Shown: one piece after another, positions 54,982 through 64,000 of the stretch
Layout of the letters: each line of letters begins with the position of its first letter
How positions within the stretch are numbered: position 1 is the first letter of the stretch
Source of the DNA: Lysobacterales bacterium
Lineage (GTDB): Bacteria > Pseudomonadota > Gammaproteobacteria > Xanthomonadales > Ahniellaceae
Length of the DNA: 64,000 bases
Assembly (NCBI GenBank): GCA_016182785.1
Contig: JACPFU010000001.1
Coordinates: 50,726-114,725 of the forward strand
Reading direction: 5' to 3'
Position numbers and translations under genes: made by a program
The notes under the pieces: generated by a model
Database searches by the model: none
The model's input: only the letters and a program-made list of their open reading frames with translations
Told to the model about the DNA's origin: nothing

Positions 54982-56082
54982 TCAGGCGCATTCGATGCGA
55001 TTCCCGCCGTTGCGCTTGGCGCGATACAGCGCGTTGTCGGCGGCGTGCAGCAGTTCTTCGGGTCGATTCATCTCGGCAGTGAGCACGGCGACGCCGATGC
55101 TCATGCAGCCGTCCCAGCAGACTTCTCCGTCGCCGGTGTGCTGAGGCGTGGCCGACTCCAGGATCTTCTCGGCGACCTGCAGCGCGCCGTCGCGGTCGCA
55201 GCGCGGGCACACCACCAGGAACTCGTCGCCGCCGAGCCGGCAGACGATGTCGCTGCTGCGCACCGCCTGGCGCAACTGAATGGCCAGCCTGCGCAACAGC
55301 GCATCGCCGGTGGCGTGGCCGTGGCGGTCGTTGACCTGCTTGAAGTGGTCGGCATCCAGCATCAGCACCGCGACGAATCCTTCGTTGCGCTGCAGCCCCT
55401 CCCAGAGTTCGGTCAGCACCGAAATCGCGAAGCGCCGGTTCGGCAGCCCGGTCAGTTCGTCGTTGACCGCGAGCAGTTGCAGCTGCTGGTTGGCATGAGT
55501 CAGTTCGGCGGTGCGTTCGGCGACGCGCTGTTCCAGCATCTGGTTCGCGCGCAGCAATTCCTGGTTGCGCTCGGCTACCACCTTGAACATCACGTTGATC
55601 GCTTCCAGCAGCGGGTCGGAGTCGTGCTTGCGCCGTGCTGCCTCGGCATGGAACGAGGCGGTGGCGTCTTCGCCGGCGCGCACCGCCATCACCTGCCGCG
55701 CCAGGCTGTGGTCGATGCCGAGGATGTGGTGCGAGAGCCAGCCGACCAGGAAGCGCAACGTGGTCTGGGTCGAGGCGTCGTCGCCGTGCAGGGGCAGCGA
55801 CGCCAATTGCTGCACGAAGAAGCGGTGTTGCGAGACGTGGTACGCGACATGGCGCGGGTCGAGGCCGGACTCGGCCATCAGCCGTTCCTCGTCGGCGAAA
55901 TGCGTCTGCGTGTATTCGAGCAACGCGGCGTGGGCTTCGGTCATGCGCTCGCGGTCGGGCGCACGACCGTCGACCAGGCTGGCGGCCAGTCGGTTGATCA
56001 GGTCGACGAGGCGGTGGTGCTGCGCGTCGACCGAATCGAGCCCGGTCAGCAGCGCATCCTTCCACTCGAACAAGACGTTCAT
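54982..56082 (-). CDS. Bacteriohemerythrin-GGDEF diguanylate cyclase
   Basis: This 366-residue cytoplasmic protein has no membrane segment. Residues 5-130 are a hemerythrin fold with the di-iron ligand pattern: DAQHHRLVDLINRL, QTHFADEERLMAE, HVAYHVSQHRFFVQQL, ILGIDHSLARQVM. A short coiled coil (VAERNQELLRANQMLEQRVA) leads to the GGDEF domain with LLAVNDELTGLPNRRFA and an intact RLGGDEFLVVC active site. It should make cyclic di-GMP in response to oxygen, nitric oxide or iron redox state. ATG 56082 is preferred over 56088 because AGGA is correctly spaced. No EAL domain partner is nearby. Confidence 0.9.
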   Translation of the reverse strand: MNVLFEWKDALLTGLDSVDAQHHRLVDLINRLAASLVDGRAPDRERMTEAHAALLEYTQTHFADEERLMAESGLDPRHVAYHVSQHRFFVQQLASLPLHGDDASTQTTLRFLVGWLSHHILGIDHSLARQVMAVRAGEDATASFHAEAARRKHDSDPLLEAINVMFKVVAERNQELLRANQMLEQRVAERTAELTHANQQLQLLAVNDELTGLPNRRFAISVLTELWEGLQRNEGFVAVLMLDADHFKQVNDRHGHATGDALLRRLAIQLRQAVRSSDIVCRLGGDEFLVVCPRCDRDGALQVAEKILESATPQHTGDGEVCWDGCMSIGVAVLTAEMNRPEELLHAADNALYRAKRNGGNRIECA

Positions 56083-56216
56083 CTGCATTCCTGCATGGGG
56101 CAGGTCCCCCCGGACTCGCACCTTAGGCAGTCGCTTGCTGCAGGAATGTGGAAGTCGGGTGAAAGAAGGTGAATTCGACGTGCAGGCGCACTCGCGGCGC
56201 AGGTGATAATCGCCGC

Positions 56217-57755
56217 ATGCCCGACATCGTCCTCGCCACCCTGAACTCGCGCTATGCGCATGCTTCGCTCGGGCTGCGCTGCCTGCGCGCCAACCTGGGC
56301 GAACTGCGCGAACGCTCCTGCATCCGCGAATTCGTGATCGGGCAGAAGACCGAGGAGATCCTGGAGCAGATCCTCGCCGAGTCGCCGCGCATCGTCGGCA
56401 TCGGCGTGTACATCTGGAACGTCGAGGAAACCACGCGCCTGGTTGCGCAGCTCAAGGTGGTGGCGCCGCACGTTTGCGTCGTGCTCGGCGGACCTGAAGT
56501 CAGCGAGGCCTCCGATCCGGGTCGCATCTGCACGCTCGCCGACCACGTCGTCACCGGCTGGGGCGATGTCAGCTTCGCGAAGCTGTGCGCGCAGGTGCTG
56601 GCGGGCGCGGCGCCGGCCGCGCGCTTCATCGCGGGCGAACAGCCGCCGCTCGAATCCATCGTCCTGCCCTATGGCGAATACAGCGACGAGGATGTCGCGC
56701 GTCGCCACATCTACGTCGAAGCCTCGCGCGGCTGTCCGTTCAAGTGCGAGTTCTGCCTGTCGGCGCGCGACCTGACCGCGTGGCCGTTTCCGCTCGATCC
56801 GTTTCTCGCGCAGATGGAGCGGCTCTGGCAACGCGGCGTGCGCCGCTTCAAGTTCCTCGACCGCACCTTCAACCTCAAGATCGACGCCTCGCTGGCGATC
56901 CTCGGGTTCTTCCTCGGCAAGCTCGACGCCGACCCCGCAGATCCGCCGTTCGTGCATTTCGAGCTGATCCCGGACCACCTGCCGGAACGGCTCAAGGCCG
57001 CGATCTCGCGCTTTCCCGAAGGTTCGCTGCAATTCGAGATCGGCATCCAGACCTTCGACCCGGTGGTCCAGGCGCGCATCTCGCGGCGGCAGAAGAACGA
57101 TGTTGCCGAGGCCAACATCCGCTGGCTGCACGAACACTCGCATGCGCACCTGCACGTGGACCTGATCGCCGGGCTGCCGGGCGAAGACATCGGCACCTTC
57201 GCCGCCGGATTCGATCGCCTGGTCGCAATGGGGCCGCACGAAATCCAGTTCGGGATTCTGAAACGCCTGCGCGGTGCGCCGATCGTGCGCCACGTCGAAG
57301 CCTTCGGCCTGCGCTTCAATCCGGAGCCGCCGTACAACATCCTCGCCACCGATGCGATCGACTTCGCGACCATGCAGCGGCTGTCGCGCTTCTCGCGCTA
57401 CTGGGACCTCGTCGCCAACTCCGGCCGCTACCCGCAGACCACAGCGCTGATCCTCGACGATGCGCCGTTTCGCAACTTCCTCGCGCTGTCCGACTGGCTG
57501 TACGCAAAGACCCGCCAGACCCACGCACTCGCACACGAGCGTCTGGTGCACCTGCTGCACGAACACCTGCGCGCGGCACGCGGACTCGATGCGGCGATCG
57601 TCGACGCCGCCCTGCTCATCGACTACCGCAACGCGGGCGGCCGCAGCCGCCTGAACTTCGAGCCCGCCGATTCGATCCTGCCAGCCCCGCGACCCCGCAA
57701 GGCCGCGGGCGCAACGCCATCGAGGCAGGCGCGGCATGCGGGTGGGGATTTGTAG
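56217..57755 (+). CDS. B12-binding-domain radical SAM protein (DUF4080)
   Basis: This 512-residue protein starts [20 protein letters not shown]. An N-terminal cobalamin-binding Rossmann-like domain ([32 protein letters not shown]) is followed by a radical SAM TIM barrel with the [4Fe-4S] ligands in [15 protein letters not shown] (C-x3-C-x2-C). Downstream are [40 protein letters not shown], and the DUF4080 C-terminal domain. Family enzymes catalyse methylations or rearrangements, mostly uncharacterised. Its 5' flank is divergent from the hemerythrin-GGDEF gene. A hairpin-rich region follows before uvrB. Confidence 0.85.
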   Translation: MPDIVLATLNSRYAHASLGLRCLRANLGELRERSCIREFVIGQKTEEILEQILAESPRIVGIGVYIWNVEETTRLVAQLKVVAPHVCVVLGGPEVSEASDPGRICTLADHVVTGWGDVSFAKLCAQVLAGAAPAARFIAGEQPPLESIVLPYGEYSDEDVARRHIYVEASRGCPFKCEFCLSARDLTAWPFPLDPFLAQMERLWQRGVRRFKFLDRTFNLKIDASLAILGFFLGKLDADPADPPFVHFELIPDHLPERLKAAISRFPEGSLQFEIGIQTFDPVVQARISRRQKNDVAEANIRWLHEHSHAHLHVDLIAGLPGEDIGTFAAGFDRLVAMGPHEIQFGILKRLRGAPIVRHVEAFGLRFNPEPPYNILATDAIDFATMQRLSRFSRYWDLVANSGRYPQTTALILDDAPFRNFLALSDWLYAKTRQTHALAHERLVHLLHEHLRAARGLDAAIVDAALLIDYRNAGGRSRLNFEPADSILPAPRPRKAAGATPSRQARHAGGDL

Positions 57756-57771
57756 ACCGCGGCGTTCTCCC

Positions 57772-57846
57772 GCGGGGCGTGGTGCAGCGGGGCGTGGTCC
57801 ACCCGGGGCGTTACCCCGGGCTCCTGTTGTTGCGCCCCTTCGGGGC
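57772..57846. repeat. Hairpin-rich intergenic element before uvrB
   Basis: GCGGGGCGTGGT occurs twice in tandem (57772-57783 and 57787-57798). Then CCCGGGG / CCCCGGG (57802-57808 with 57814-57820) and GCCCC / GGGGC (57834-57838 with 57842-57846) form stems. It lies in the 130-base gap between the radical SAM gene and uvrB. It could terminate the former. No T-run is present. Confidence 0.55.
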
Positions 57847-57885
57847 TTGCGCATCGAGGTCGCCGGGCTCTGCGACAATCGGCGG

Positions 57886-59928
57886 ATGAATGACGACGAC
57901 CGCAAATTCGAACTGGTCTCCGACTACCAGCCGGCTGGCGATCAGCCGCAGGCGATCCGCAAGCTGATCGAGGGCTTCGAGGCCGGGCTGGCGCACCAGA
58001 CGCTGCTGGGCGTGACCGGGTCGGGGAAGACCTTCGCGATCGCGAACGTGGTGCAGGCGGTGCAGAAGCCGACCATCGTGATGGCGCCGAACAAGACGCT
58101 GGCGGCGCAGTTGTATGGCGAGTTCAAGCAGTTCTTCCCGAACAACGCGGTCGAATACTTCGTTTCCTACTACGACTACTACCAGCCCGAGGCCTACGTG
58201 CCTGCGAGCGACACCTACATCGAGAAGGACGCGTCGATCAACGAGCACATCGAGCAGATGCGCCTGTCCGCGACCAAGGCCCTGCTCGAACGCAAGGACG
58301 CGCTGATCGTGGCGACGGTGTCGGCGATCTACGGCCTCGGTGATCCCGGCGAGTATTTCCGCATGGTCATCCATCTGGTGCGCGGCGATCGCGTCGAGCA
58401 GCGCGAGCTGCTGCGCCGCCTGACCGAGATCCAGTACGAGCGCGGCGAATTCGAGCTCAAGCGCGGTTCCTATCGCGTGCGCGGCGAAACCATCGACGTG
58501 TTCCCGGCCGAGTCCGAGCAGGACGCCATCCGCATCGAGCTGTTCGACGGCGAGATCGAGCAGCTCGCGGTGTTCGATCCGCTCACCGGCCAGATCAAGC
58601 GCAAGCTGCCGCGCTGCACGATCTTCCCGGGTTCGCATTACGTGACCACGCGACGCACCGCGCTCGAGGCGATCGACACGATCAAGGCCGAACTGGCCGA
58701 GCGCCTGGAACAGCTGTACGCGGCGAACAAGCTGGTCGAGGCACAACGCCTGAAGCAGCGCACCCAGTTCGATCTGGAGATGATGGCCGAGGTCGGCTAT
58801 TGCCAGGGCATCGAGAACTACTCGCGCCACCTGACCGGCTACGCGCCGGGCGAGCCGCCGCCGACGCTGTTCGATTACCTGCCGGCCGACGCCCTGCTGG
58901 TGGTCGACGAGTCGCACGTGACCGTGCCGCAGATCGGCGGCATGTATCGCGGTGATCGTTCGCGCAAGGAAACCCTGGTCGAGTTCGGCTTCCGGCTGCC
59001 TTCGGCGCTCGACAACCGGCCGCTGAAGTTCGAGGAGTTCGAGCGTCGTTCGCCGCGGGCGATCTACGTCTCGGCGACACCGGGGCCGTATGAACTCGAG
59101 CGCAGCGGTGATGCGATCGTCGAGCAAGTCGTGCGGCCGACCGGCCTGGTCGATCCGGAAGTCGAGGTGCGCCCGGTCGCCACCCAGGTCGATGACCTGC
59201 TGAGCGAAATCCACAAGCGCATCGCGCTCGGCGACCGCGTGCTGGTCACCACCCTGACCAAGCGCATGGCCGAAAACCTGACCGAGTACTACGGCGAGCA
59301 GGGGCTGAAGGTGCGCTACCTGCATTCGGACATCGAAACCGTCGAGCGGGTCGAGATCATCCGCGACCTGCGCCTCGGCAAGTTCGATGTGCTGATCGGC
59401 ATCAACCTGCTGCGCGAGGGCCTGGACATGCCCGAGGTGTCGCTGGTCGCGATTCTCGATGCCGACAAGGAAGGCTTCCTGCGCAGCAGCGGTTCGCTGA
59501 TCCAGACCATCGGTCGCGCCGCGCGCAACCTGCGCGGCCGGGCGATCCTGTACGCGGACAAGGTGACGCGGTCGATGCAGGTGGCGATGGGCGAGACCGA
59601 GCGTCGCCGCAACAAGCAGATCGCGTTCAATGCGGCGCATGGCATCACGCCGCGTTCGGTCATCAAGTCGGTGGCTGACTACATGGAAGGCGCGCGCGAG
59701 GCGGCGAACGAGGACGCGGTGCCGGTCGGCAAGCGCGGGCCTCGGCAGATGTTTCGTGTCGCCGAGGAGCGGATCGACTACGCCGTGCTCGATCCGCAGA
59801 AGCTGGCCGCGGCGATCAAGAAGCTCGAAGCGCAGATGTACAAGCACGCGCAGAACCTGGAGTTCGAGCAGGCTGCAAAGATTCGTGACGAGATCCACCG
59901 CGCGCGCGAGCAGGGCTTGTTGCGCTAA
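57886..59928 (+). CDS. uvrB: Excinuclease ABC subunit B
   Basis: UvrB is the damage-verifying helicase-like subunit of nucleotide excision repair. The 680-residue length is normal. Landmarks are Walker [17 protein letters not shown], the beta-hairpin [20 protein letters not shown], Walker B VVDESHV, helicase motif [16 protein letters not shown], and the C-terminal UVR domain [20 protein letters not shown] that contacts UvrC. ATG 57886 ([20 protein letters not shown]) follows GGCGG; the 50-codon in-frame extension upstream covers the hairpin region and is not used. The 260 bases after its stop hold the FNR-type site. Confidence 0.96.
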   Translation: MNDDDRKFELVSDYQPAGDQPQAIRKLIEGFEAGLAHQTLLGVTGSGKTFAIANVVQAVQKPTIVMAPNKTLAAQLYGEFKQFFPNNAVEYFVSYYDYYQPEAYVPASDTYIEKDASINEHIEQMRLSATKALLERKDALIVATVSAIYGLGDPGEYFRMVIHLVRGDRVEQRELLRRLTEIQYERGEFELKRGSYRVRGETIDVFPAESEQDAIRIELFDGEIEQLAVFDPLTGQIKRKLPRCTIFPGSHYVTTRRTALEAIDTIKAELAERLEQLYAANKLVEAQRLKQRTQFDLEMMAEVGYCQGIENYSRHLTGYAPGEPPPTLFDYLPADALLVVDESHVTVPQIGGMYRGDRSRKETLVEFGFRLPSALDNRPLKFEEFERRSPRAIYVSATPGPYELERSGDAIVEQVVRPTGLVDPEVEVRPVATQVDDLLSEIHKRIALGDRVLVTTLTKRMAENLTEYYGEQGLKVRYLHSDIETVERVEIIRDLRLGKFDVLIGINLLREGLDMPEVSLVAILDADKEGFLRSSGSLIQTIGRAARNLRGRAILYADKVTRSMQVAMGETERRRNKQIAFNAAHGITPRSVIKSVADYMEGAREAANEDAVPVGKRGPRQMFRVAEERIDYAVLDPQKLAAAIKKLEAQMYKHAQNLEFEQAAKIRDEIHRAREQGLLR

Positions 59929-60082
59929 GTGCCGCGCCGGGGCCATTGGCGACCGGCGCGGACGCTCGCAAACGGCGTCGCTGCGGCGTTTCGGCGCGGC
60001 GTCACAAAGTGTTTTGCGGCGACGTCGTGGCGCGTCGAGCGCGCGGCAGGGCGCCGTTGTCACCCCGAGATTTCGCGCGCGC

Positions 60083-60096
60083 TTGATCTGGATCAA
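60083..60096 (+). promoter_or_regulatory. FNR/Anr-type binding site
   Basis: TTGATCTGGATCAA is a perfect palindrome and an exact match to the FNR/Anr consensus TTGAT-N4-ATCAA. It lies about 93 bases upstream of the large repeat protein's ATG and 155 bases after the uvrB stop, so regulation of the downstream gene is the natural reading. A class II promoter would start near 60130. The -10 there is not distinct. Confidence 0.72.
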
Positions 60097-60188
60097 GCCT
60101 AAACTGCTGACTGCTTCACGTTCGCTGGCGCGTTCCTTGCGCCCTGGCGCTGCGTCGAGTCGTCGTCTTGTAGTCCTTGGGGGTTGGA

Positions 60189-63100
60189 ATGGAACGCATC
60201 CTGCGAAAGTTTGCTGCGGTCGGCCGTCGTGCCGGCTCGATCGGTCTGGCACTGCTGGCCTTGCCGCTATCGGCGCAGGCGGCGCTGACGGTGACGCCAC
60301 TGACCTGGAACATCGTCGGTCTCGACAGCAACAGCCCCACGACCGGTCCGCAGCATTTCCCGGTAGGTGCGCGCATTTGCGCCGGGCCCGGTGGCAGTGT
60401 CGGCGGCATCACCGCGGACCTGGTCTGGGACAGCGCCAACGCCGGCGTCTACGAGCGACCGGGCAGCGACATCTCGCTCAGCTTCCCGGCGCTGGCGGCA
60501 GGGGCCTGCACCGATGCGTACTACGAGATCGAGGTCGACGATGTGCTCGCGCCCTACGACACCACGCGGCGCTACCACATCAGCGCCACCGATGGCTCCG
60601 GTAGTTACTCCAGCCCGACTCCTCGCGAGCTCTACGTCGAACATCTGGTTTCGCAAAGCCGCAATGCCATCACCAACGTGCGCTATGGGCCGAACCCGCT
60701 GTCGCTGACGGCGGTGGCGCCGGGCGGCGGCATGAACCTGGTGGTCGGCAACACCTACACGATCGAACTCTCCGGTGGCACCGCAACCCAGGGCTACGAG
60801 CAGTTCGAGGCGTTCATCAACTTCACCAACACCATCTTCCAGATCCTCGACGTCTCGACCACCTATTCGGCCGACACCACGCCCTACGTCGGTTCGCCGC
60901 ATAGCGCGCTGTATGGCGATGCCTGCCTGTGGGAGAACGACCCGGCCAGCCCGAACTACCGGGCCTGTCTCGACGTCGGCAAGATCGGCGGCTCCAACGT
61001 GGTCACGCTGTACACGATCAAGATCATTGGTGGCGGCGGCACCAGCCAGACCCTGAACACGCTGCTCTACGACTTCTCCGGCAGCAGCTACCACTACAAC
61101 GCCGATTTTGGCACCGGCTCGCGCATCGCCAACATCATTGATCCGACCACGGCGACCATCGCCAAGAGCTTCACGCCCTCGCTGATTCCGATGAACGGGA
61201 TCTCGACGTTGAAGATCACGCTCGCGAATCCGAACCCCGGCACGCTGACCGGCTACAACTTCGACGACTTCCTGCCCGCGGGGATGAGCGTGGCGACGCC
61301 TGCCACCTTCACCACCAGCAACTGCGGCACGCCGACCTTCGCGCCCTCAGGTGGCGACGTCGCGCTGGCGTTCTCGAACGGCACCGTTGCCGCGAACAGC
61401 AGTTGCACGATCACCGTCGGCGTCACTGCGGGCGCGATCGGTTCCTACGTCAACACCACCGATCACTTGTTCATCGACAGCACCGACACCGGCGACGACG
61501 CTACCGCGACGCTGACGGTGAACAACGCGCCGCCGCTGCCGCCGCTGCTGTGCGGGATCACGCTCGGCCGCTGGAACTTCGAGAGCGGGTTCACCGTCAC
61601 CGCGCCGGCGGCCTCCTCCTCGATCGTCACCGTGACTGCAGGCGCCGGCGCCGGCGTGAATCCGCAGAGCAGTGCTGCCGACAACACCGTGGTCCCGGCC
61701 GGAACGGTGTCCTGGCGCTCGAACGGTGGCATCGCCACCACTGCGCTCGCCACTACCAACAACGACTACTTCGAGTTCTCGGCCGACACGTCTGCCTACG
61801 ACGCGGTGTACCTGGCCTTCGATGGCTACCGCACCACCAACGGCCCGCGTGGCGTGGCGGTCTATGCCGGTTCGGCCGCAGGCAATCCGGAAACCGGGAC
61901 CCAGCTGTACTCGAACGGCACCGTGCTGTCATCGGCCACCACCTGGTTCGGGTTCGGTTCGGGCAACAGCATCGGCGTGGTCGGACCCGGAGCCACCACC
62001 TACTTCCGCATCTACGGGTTCCTCTCGAACAACACCAACCCGGGCGCCGACTTCAATCTCGACAACGTCGTGATCAACGGCTGTGTGCAGCCGGTGCAGC
62101 CGACCATCGGCAAGGCGTTCGCGCCGAACCCGATCGCCGCCGGTGCGAACTCGATCCTGACCTTTACCCTGAACAACCCGAATGCGGCAGCGCTGAGCGG
62201 CGCCACCTTCAGCGACACGCTGCCCGCGGGCATGACCGTCGCGACCGCCGGTTTCGTCAGCAATTCCTGCGGCTTCATCGGCACCGCGCCGGGCGTGGGC
62301 GATGGCAGCCTCGCCTTCAGCGGCGGCACCATCCCGGCCAGCAGTTCCTGCTCGGTGTCGGTGCGCGTGACCAGTTCGGTGCCCGGACCGAGCACCAACA
62401 TCAGCGGCTTCATCAGCACCACGCAGACCGGCGAGAACAGTGGCCCCGGTGGTTCGGCTACGGCGACGCTGACGGTGATCGTGCCGCCGGTGATCGCCAA
62501 GAACTTTGACCCGAGCCCGATTCTGGCCGGTGGTGTCTCGACGCTCACGTTCTCGATCAGCAACCCGAACACGAACAACGCGATTTCGGGCGTTGCTTTC
62601 TCGGACACCTTCCCGGCAACCATGGTCGTGGCCAGTCCGACCGGGGCTTCGTTCGCCGGTTGCGGCGCGCCGAGCTACACACCAGTCGCCGGTGCCGGCT
62701 CGATCAGCTTCAGCGGCGGCAACATCGTTGCCGGCGGCAGCTGCACGGTCACGGTGGACGTGACCGTTCCCGCGAACGGGACCTACGTCAACACCAGCGG
62801 CAATGTCTCGCACCTGGTCAACGCGGTGCCGGTGAACGGCAACACCGCCAGCGACACGCTGGTCGTGGACCCGCCGAATCCGGCCATCGGTCTGCTCAAG
62901 GAAGTGGGGCCGACCGGGGCAGGGGCTTGGGCTGGTTTCCTCGCGTCGAACTTGCCGGGCACGGTGTTCTATCGCTTCACCATCGAGAACCTGGGCGACG
63001 TGCCGCTGAGTCCGATCACGCTGACCGATCCGGACATCAGCCTCGCGGGCTGCGTGCTGCCGGCGTCGTTGCCGGTGGCGGACGCAAGCGACGACGACCA

Positions 63101-64000
63101 CATCTTCAGTTGCGTGGTCGGGGGCTTTGCGGCCGCGGCCGGATCGCACCCGAACACGGCCACGGCGGGCGGCAGTTTCGGCGCGACGCCGGTCAGCGAT
63201 ACCGACACCGCGACCTACGCCAGCACCGGGCTGACGCTGGTCAAGTCGGCCGCGCCGGCGACCTACACGGCGGCCGGCGAGGTGATCACCTACACCTTCA
63301 CCGTCACCAATTCCGGCGCAGCCACGCTGAGTGGACCGATCAGCGTCATCGACGATCAAACCTCGAACGAGACCTGTCCGGCGCTGACCACGGTCGGAGA
63401 CCTGGATGCGTTCTTCGACCCGGGCGAAGTGATCGTTTGCTCCGCCACCTACACGATCACCGCGCTCGATGTGACCAACACCAGCGTGACCAATATCGCC
63501 TACGCCAGCAACGGCACGACCGATTCGGCAACGGATACGGAGACGGTTACGCTGGTCGTGGCGGCGCCGGCACTGAACACCGCCAAGGCGCTCACCGCGA
63601 ACGCGGATGGCGATGGCTCGGGTACGGTGACGCAGGGCGATGTGCTGACGTTCACGATCACGGTGACCAACACCGGCAACGTGCCGCTGACCAATGTGGT
63701 CGTGAGCGAACGTTGCGGCGGCCGGCACCTGCACGCTGATCGGTACCTACACCGTCACGGCCGCCGACGTGACCGCCGGCAGCATCACCAACACCGGCAC
63801 CGGCGACTCGAACGAGACCGGTCCCGATACCGATACGGTGATCACGCCGGTGGTCGGATCGCCGGCACTGAACACCGCCAAGGCGCTCACCGCGAACGCG
63901 GATGGCGATGGCTCGGGTACGGTGACGCAGGGCGATGTGCTGACGTTCACGATCACGGTGACCAACACCGGCAACGTGCCGCTGACCAATGTGGTCGTGA
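60189..64000 (+). CDS. Very large secreted repeat protein (DUF11-type conserved repeats), open at the right edge
   Basis: From ATG 60189 the frame is open for 1270 codons to the window edge with no stop. The start MERILRKFAAVGRRAGSIGL is followed by a signal peptide (LALLALPLSAQA). Residues 31-300 form a unique N-terminal domain (VTPLTWNIVGLDSNSPTTGP). Then come repeated Ig-like modules with the DUF11 pattern: TIAKSFTPSLIPMNGISTLK, NPNPGTLTGYNFDDFLPAGM, TIGKAFAPNPIAAGANSILT, TLVKSAAPATYTAAGEVITY, ALNTAKALTANADGDGSGTV. Such proteins are surface-exposed and often adhesive or stalk-forming. At about 63706-63720 the repeat sense shifts by one base, so the last 290 bases read out of frame here. 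Confidence 0.75.
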   Translation, partial: MERILRKFAAVGRRAGSIGLALLALPLSAQAALTVTPLTWNIVGLDSNSPTTGPQHFPVGARICAGPGGSVGGITADLVWDSANAGVYERPGSDISLSFPALAAGACTDAYYEIEVDDVLAPYDTTRRYHISATDGSGSYSSPTPRELYVEHLVSQSRNAITNVRYGPNPLSLTAVAPGGGMNLVVGNTYTIELSGGTATQGYEQFEAFINFTNTIFQILDVSTTYSADTTPYVGSPHSALYGDACLWENDPASPNYRACLDVGKIGGSNVVTLYTIKIIGGGGTSQTLNTLLYDFSGSSYHYNADFGTGSRIANIIDPTTATIAKSFTPSLIPMNGISTLKITLANPNPGTLTGYNFDDFLPAGMSVATPATFTTSNCGTPTFAPSGGDVALAFSNGTVAANSSCTITVGVTAGAIGSYVNTTDHLFIDSTDTGDDATATLTVNNAPPLPPLLCGITLGRWNFESGFTVTAPAASSSIVTVTAGAGAGVNPQSSAADNTVVPAGTVSWRSNGGIATTALATTNNDYFEFSADTSAYDAVYLAFDGYRTTNGPRGVAVYAGSAAGNPETGTQLYSNGTVLSSATTWFGFGSGNSIGVVGPGATTYFRIYGFLSNNTNPGADFNLDNVVINGCVQPVQPTIGKAFAPNPIAAGANSILTFTLNNPNAAALSGATFSDTLPAGMTVATAGFVSNSCGFIGTAPGVGDGSLAFSGGTIPASSSCSVSVRVTSSVPGPSTNISGFISTTQTGENSGPGGSATATLTVIVPPVIAKNFDPSPILAGGVSTLTFSISNPNTNNAISGVAFSDTFPATMVVASPTGASFAGCGAPSYTPVAGAGSISFSGGNIVAGGSCTVTVDVTVPANGTYVNTSGNVSHLVNAVPVNGNTASDTLVVDPPNPAIGLLKEVGPTGAGAWAGFLASNLPGTVFYRFTIENLGDVPLSPITLTDPDISLAGCVLPASLPVADASDDDHIFSCVVGGFAAAAGSHPNTATAGGSFGATPVSDTDTATYASTGLTLVKSAAPATYTAAGEVITYTFTVTNSGAATLSGPISVIDDQTSNETCPALTTVGDLDAFFDPGEVIVCSATYTITALDVTNTSVTNIAYASNGTTDSATDTETVTLVVAAPALNTAKALTANADGDGSGTVTQGDVLTFTITVTNTGNVPLTNVVVSERCGGRHLHADRYLHRHGRRRDRRQHHQHRHRRLERDRSRYRYGDHAGGRIAGTEHRQGAHRERGWRWLGYGDAGRCADVHDHGDQHRQRAADQCGR
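63565..63705 (+). repeat. Tandem DUF11 repeat unit, first copy
   Basis: These 141 bases (encoding ALNTAKALTANADGDGSGTV and the following strands) are identical to 63860-64000, with a period of 295 bases. The unit is in frame with the start of the protein. Confidence 0.9.
63860..64000 (+). repeat. Tandem DUF11 repeat unit, second copy (cut by window edge)
   Basis: Identical to 63565-63705 as far as the window reaches. Because 295 is not a multiple of three, this copy lies one frame away from the first. Translating from base 63713 in its frame gives coherent sequence (AAAGTCTLIGTYTVTAADVT, AGSITNTGTGDSNE). Confidence 0.9.

Noticed and set aside
57811..60300. An 829-codon minus-strand frame across uvrB
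   Set aside because: Antisense shadow of uvrB, which is unmistakable on the plus strand.

Overview
The window is a GC-rich (roughly two-thirds G+C) chromosomal segment. Gene content and protein flavour point to a gammaproteobacterium of the order Xanthomonadales (Lysobacterales), perhaps Rhodanobacteraceae-like. The evidence is the thrS-infC-rpmI-rplT-pheS-pheT-ihfA-merR cluster, UbiD, an ALDH7-type lysine catabolic pair, and secreted proteins ending in a FA(N/D)GFE-type tail. The genus assignment is inference.

Layout. 1-4.6 kb: a TPP-dependent 2-keto-acid decarboxylase gene whose 3' end is wrecked. A perfect 141-bp direct repeat of it brackets a scrap island with an internally deleted hsdM, a DUF1016 (YhcG-type) nuclease, a truncated R-M-associated small gene and two ORF6N remnants. 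4.7-14.3 kb: a secreted YVTN beta-propeller protein, an aromatic/aspartate aminotransferase, ubiD, an NnrS-type membrane protein, a GH44 glycosidase and htpG with a sigma-32 promoter. 14.4-19.5 kb: a small membrane protein, a nucleotidyltransferase remnant, and a minus-strand envelope-lipid operon (CDP-alcohol phosphatidyltransferase, PlsC, CdsA-like, broken MBOAT, SGNH-like partner). 19.6-27.4 kb: tRNA-Val, then the translation cluster thrS to merR, with infC starting at AUC, then tRNA-Pro. 27.5-33.4 kb: a large secreted subtilase, two poorly known ORFs and an M35 metallopeptidase. 33.6-36.7 kb: a probable zinc-uptake locus (outer-membrane protein, binding protein, permease, no ATPase). 36.7-41.4 kb: an odd P-loop protein, a lysine 6-aminotransferase-like enzyme, a DUF4190 protein, an aminoadipate-semialdehyde dehydrogenase and tRNA-Arg. 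41.4-49.0 kb: a class II Fic protein, a DUF1631-receiver fusion, DUF2264 plus exostosin-family genes, and tRNA-Ala. 49.1-59.9 kb: RNase D, a SUMF1-domain membrane protein, an M48 peptidase, an RlmI-like methyltransferase, a DUF442-like phosphatase lipoprotein, a hemerythrin-GGDEF cyclase, a B12-binding radical SAM protein and uvrB. From 60.2 kb to the right edge runs a very large secreted repeat protein that remains open at the edge and is preceded by a perfect FNR-type site.

Themes. Transport and envelope functions alternate with housekeeping blocks. Several genes (decarboxylase, hsdM, MBOAT gene, ORF6N genes, terminal repeat protein) carry internal deletions or frameshifts next to repeats. 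These may be real decay or assembly collapse, and read mapping would decide. No CRISPR array, integrase, transposase, rRNA or replication origin was seen.
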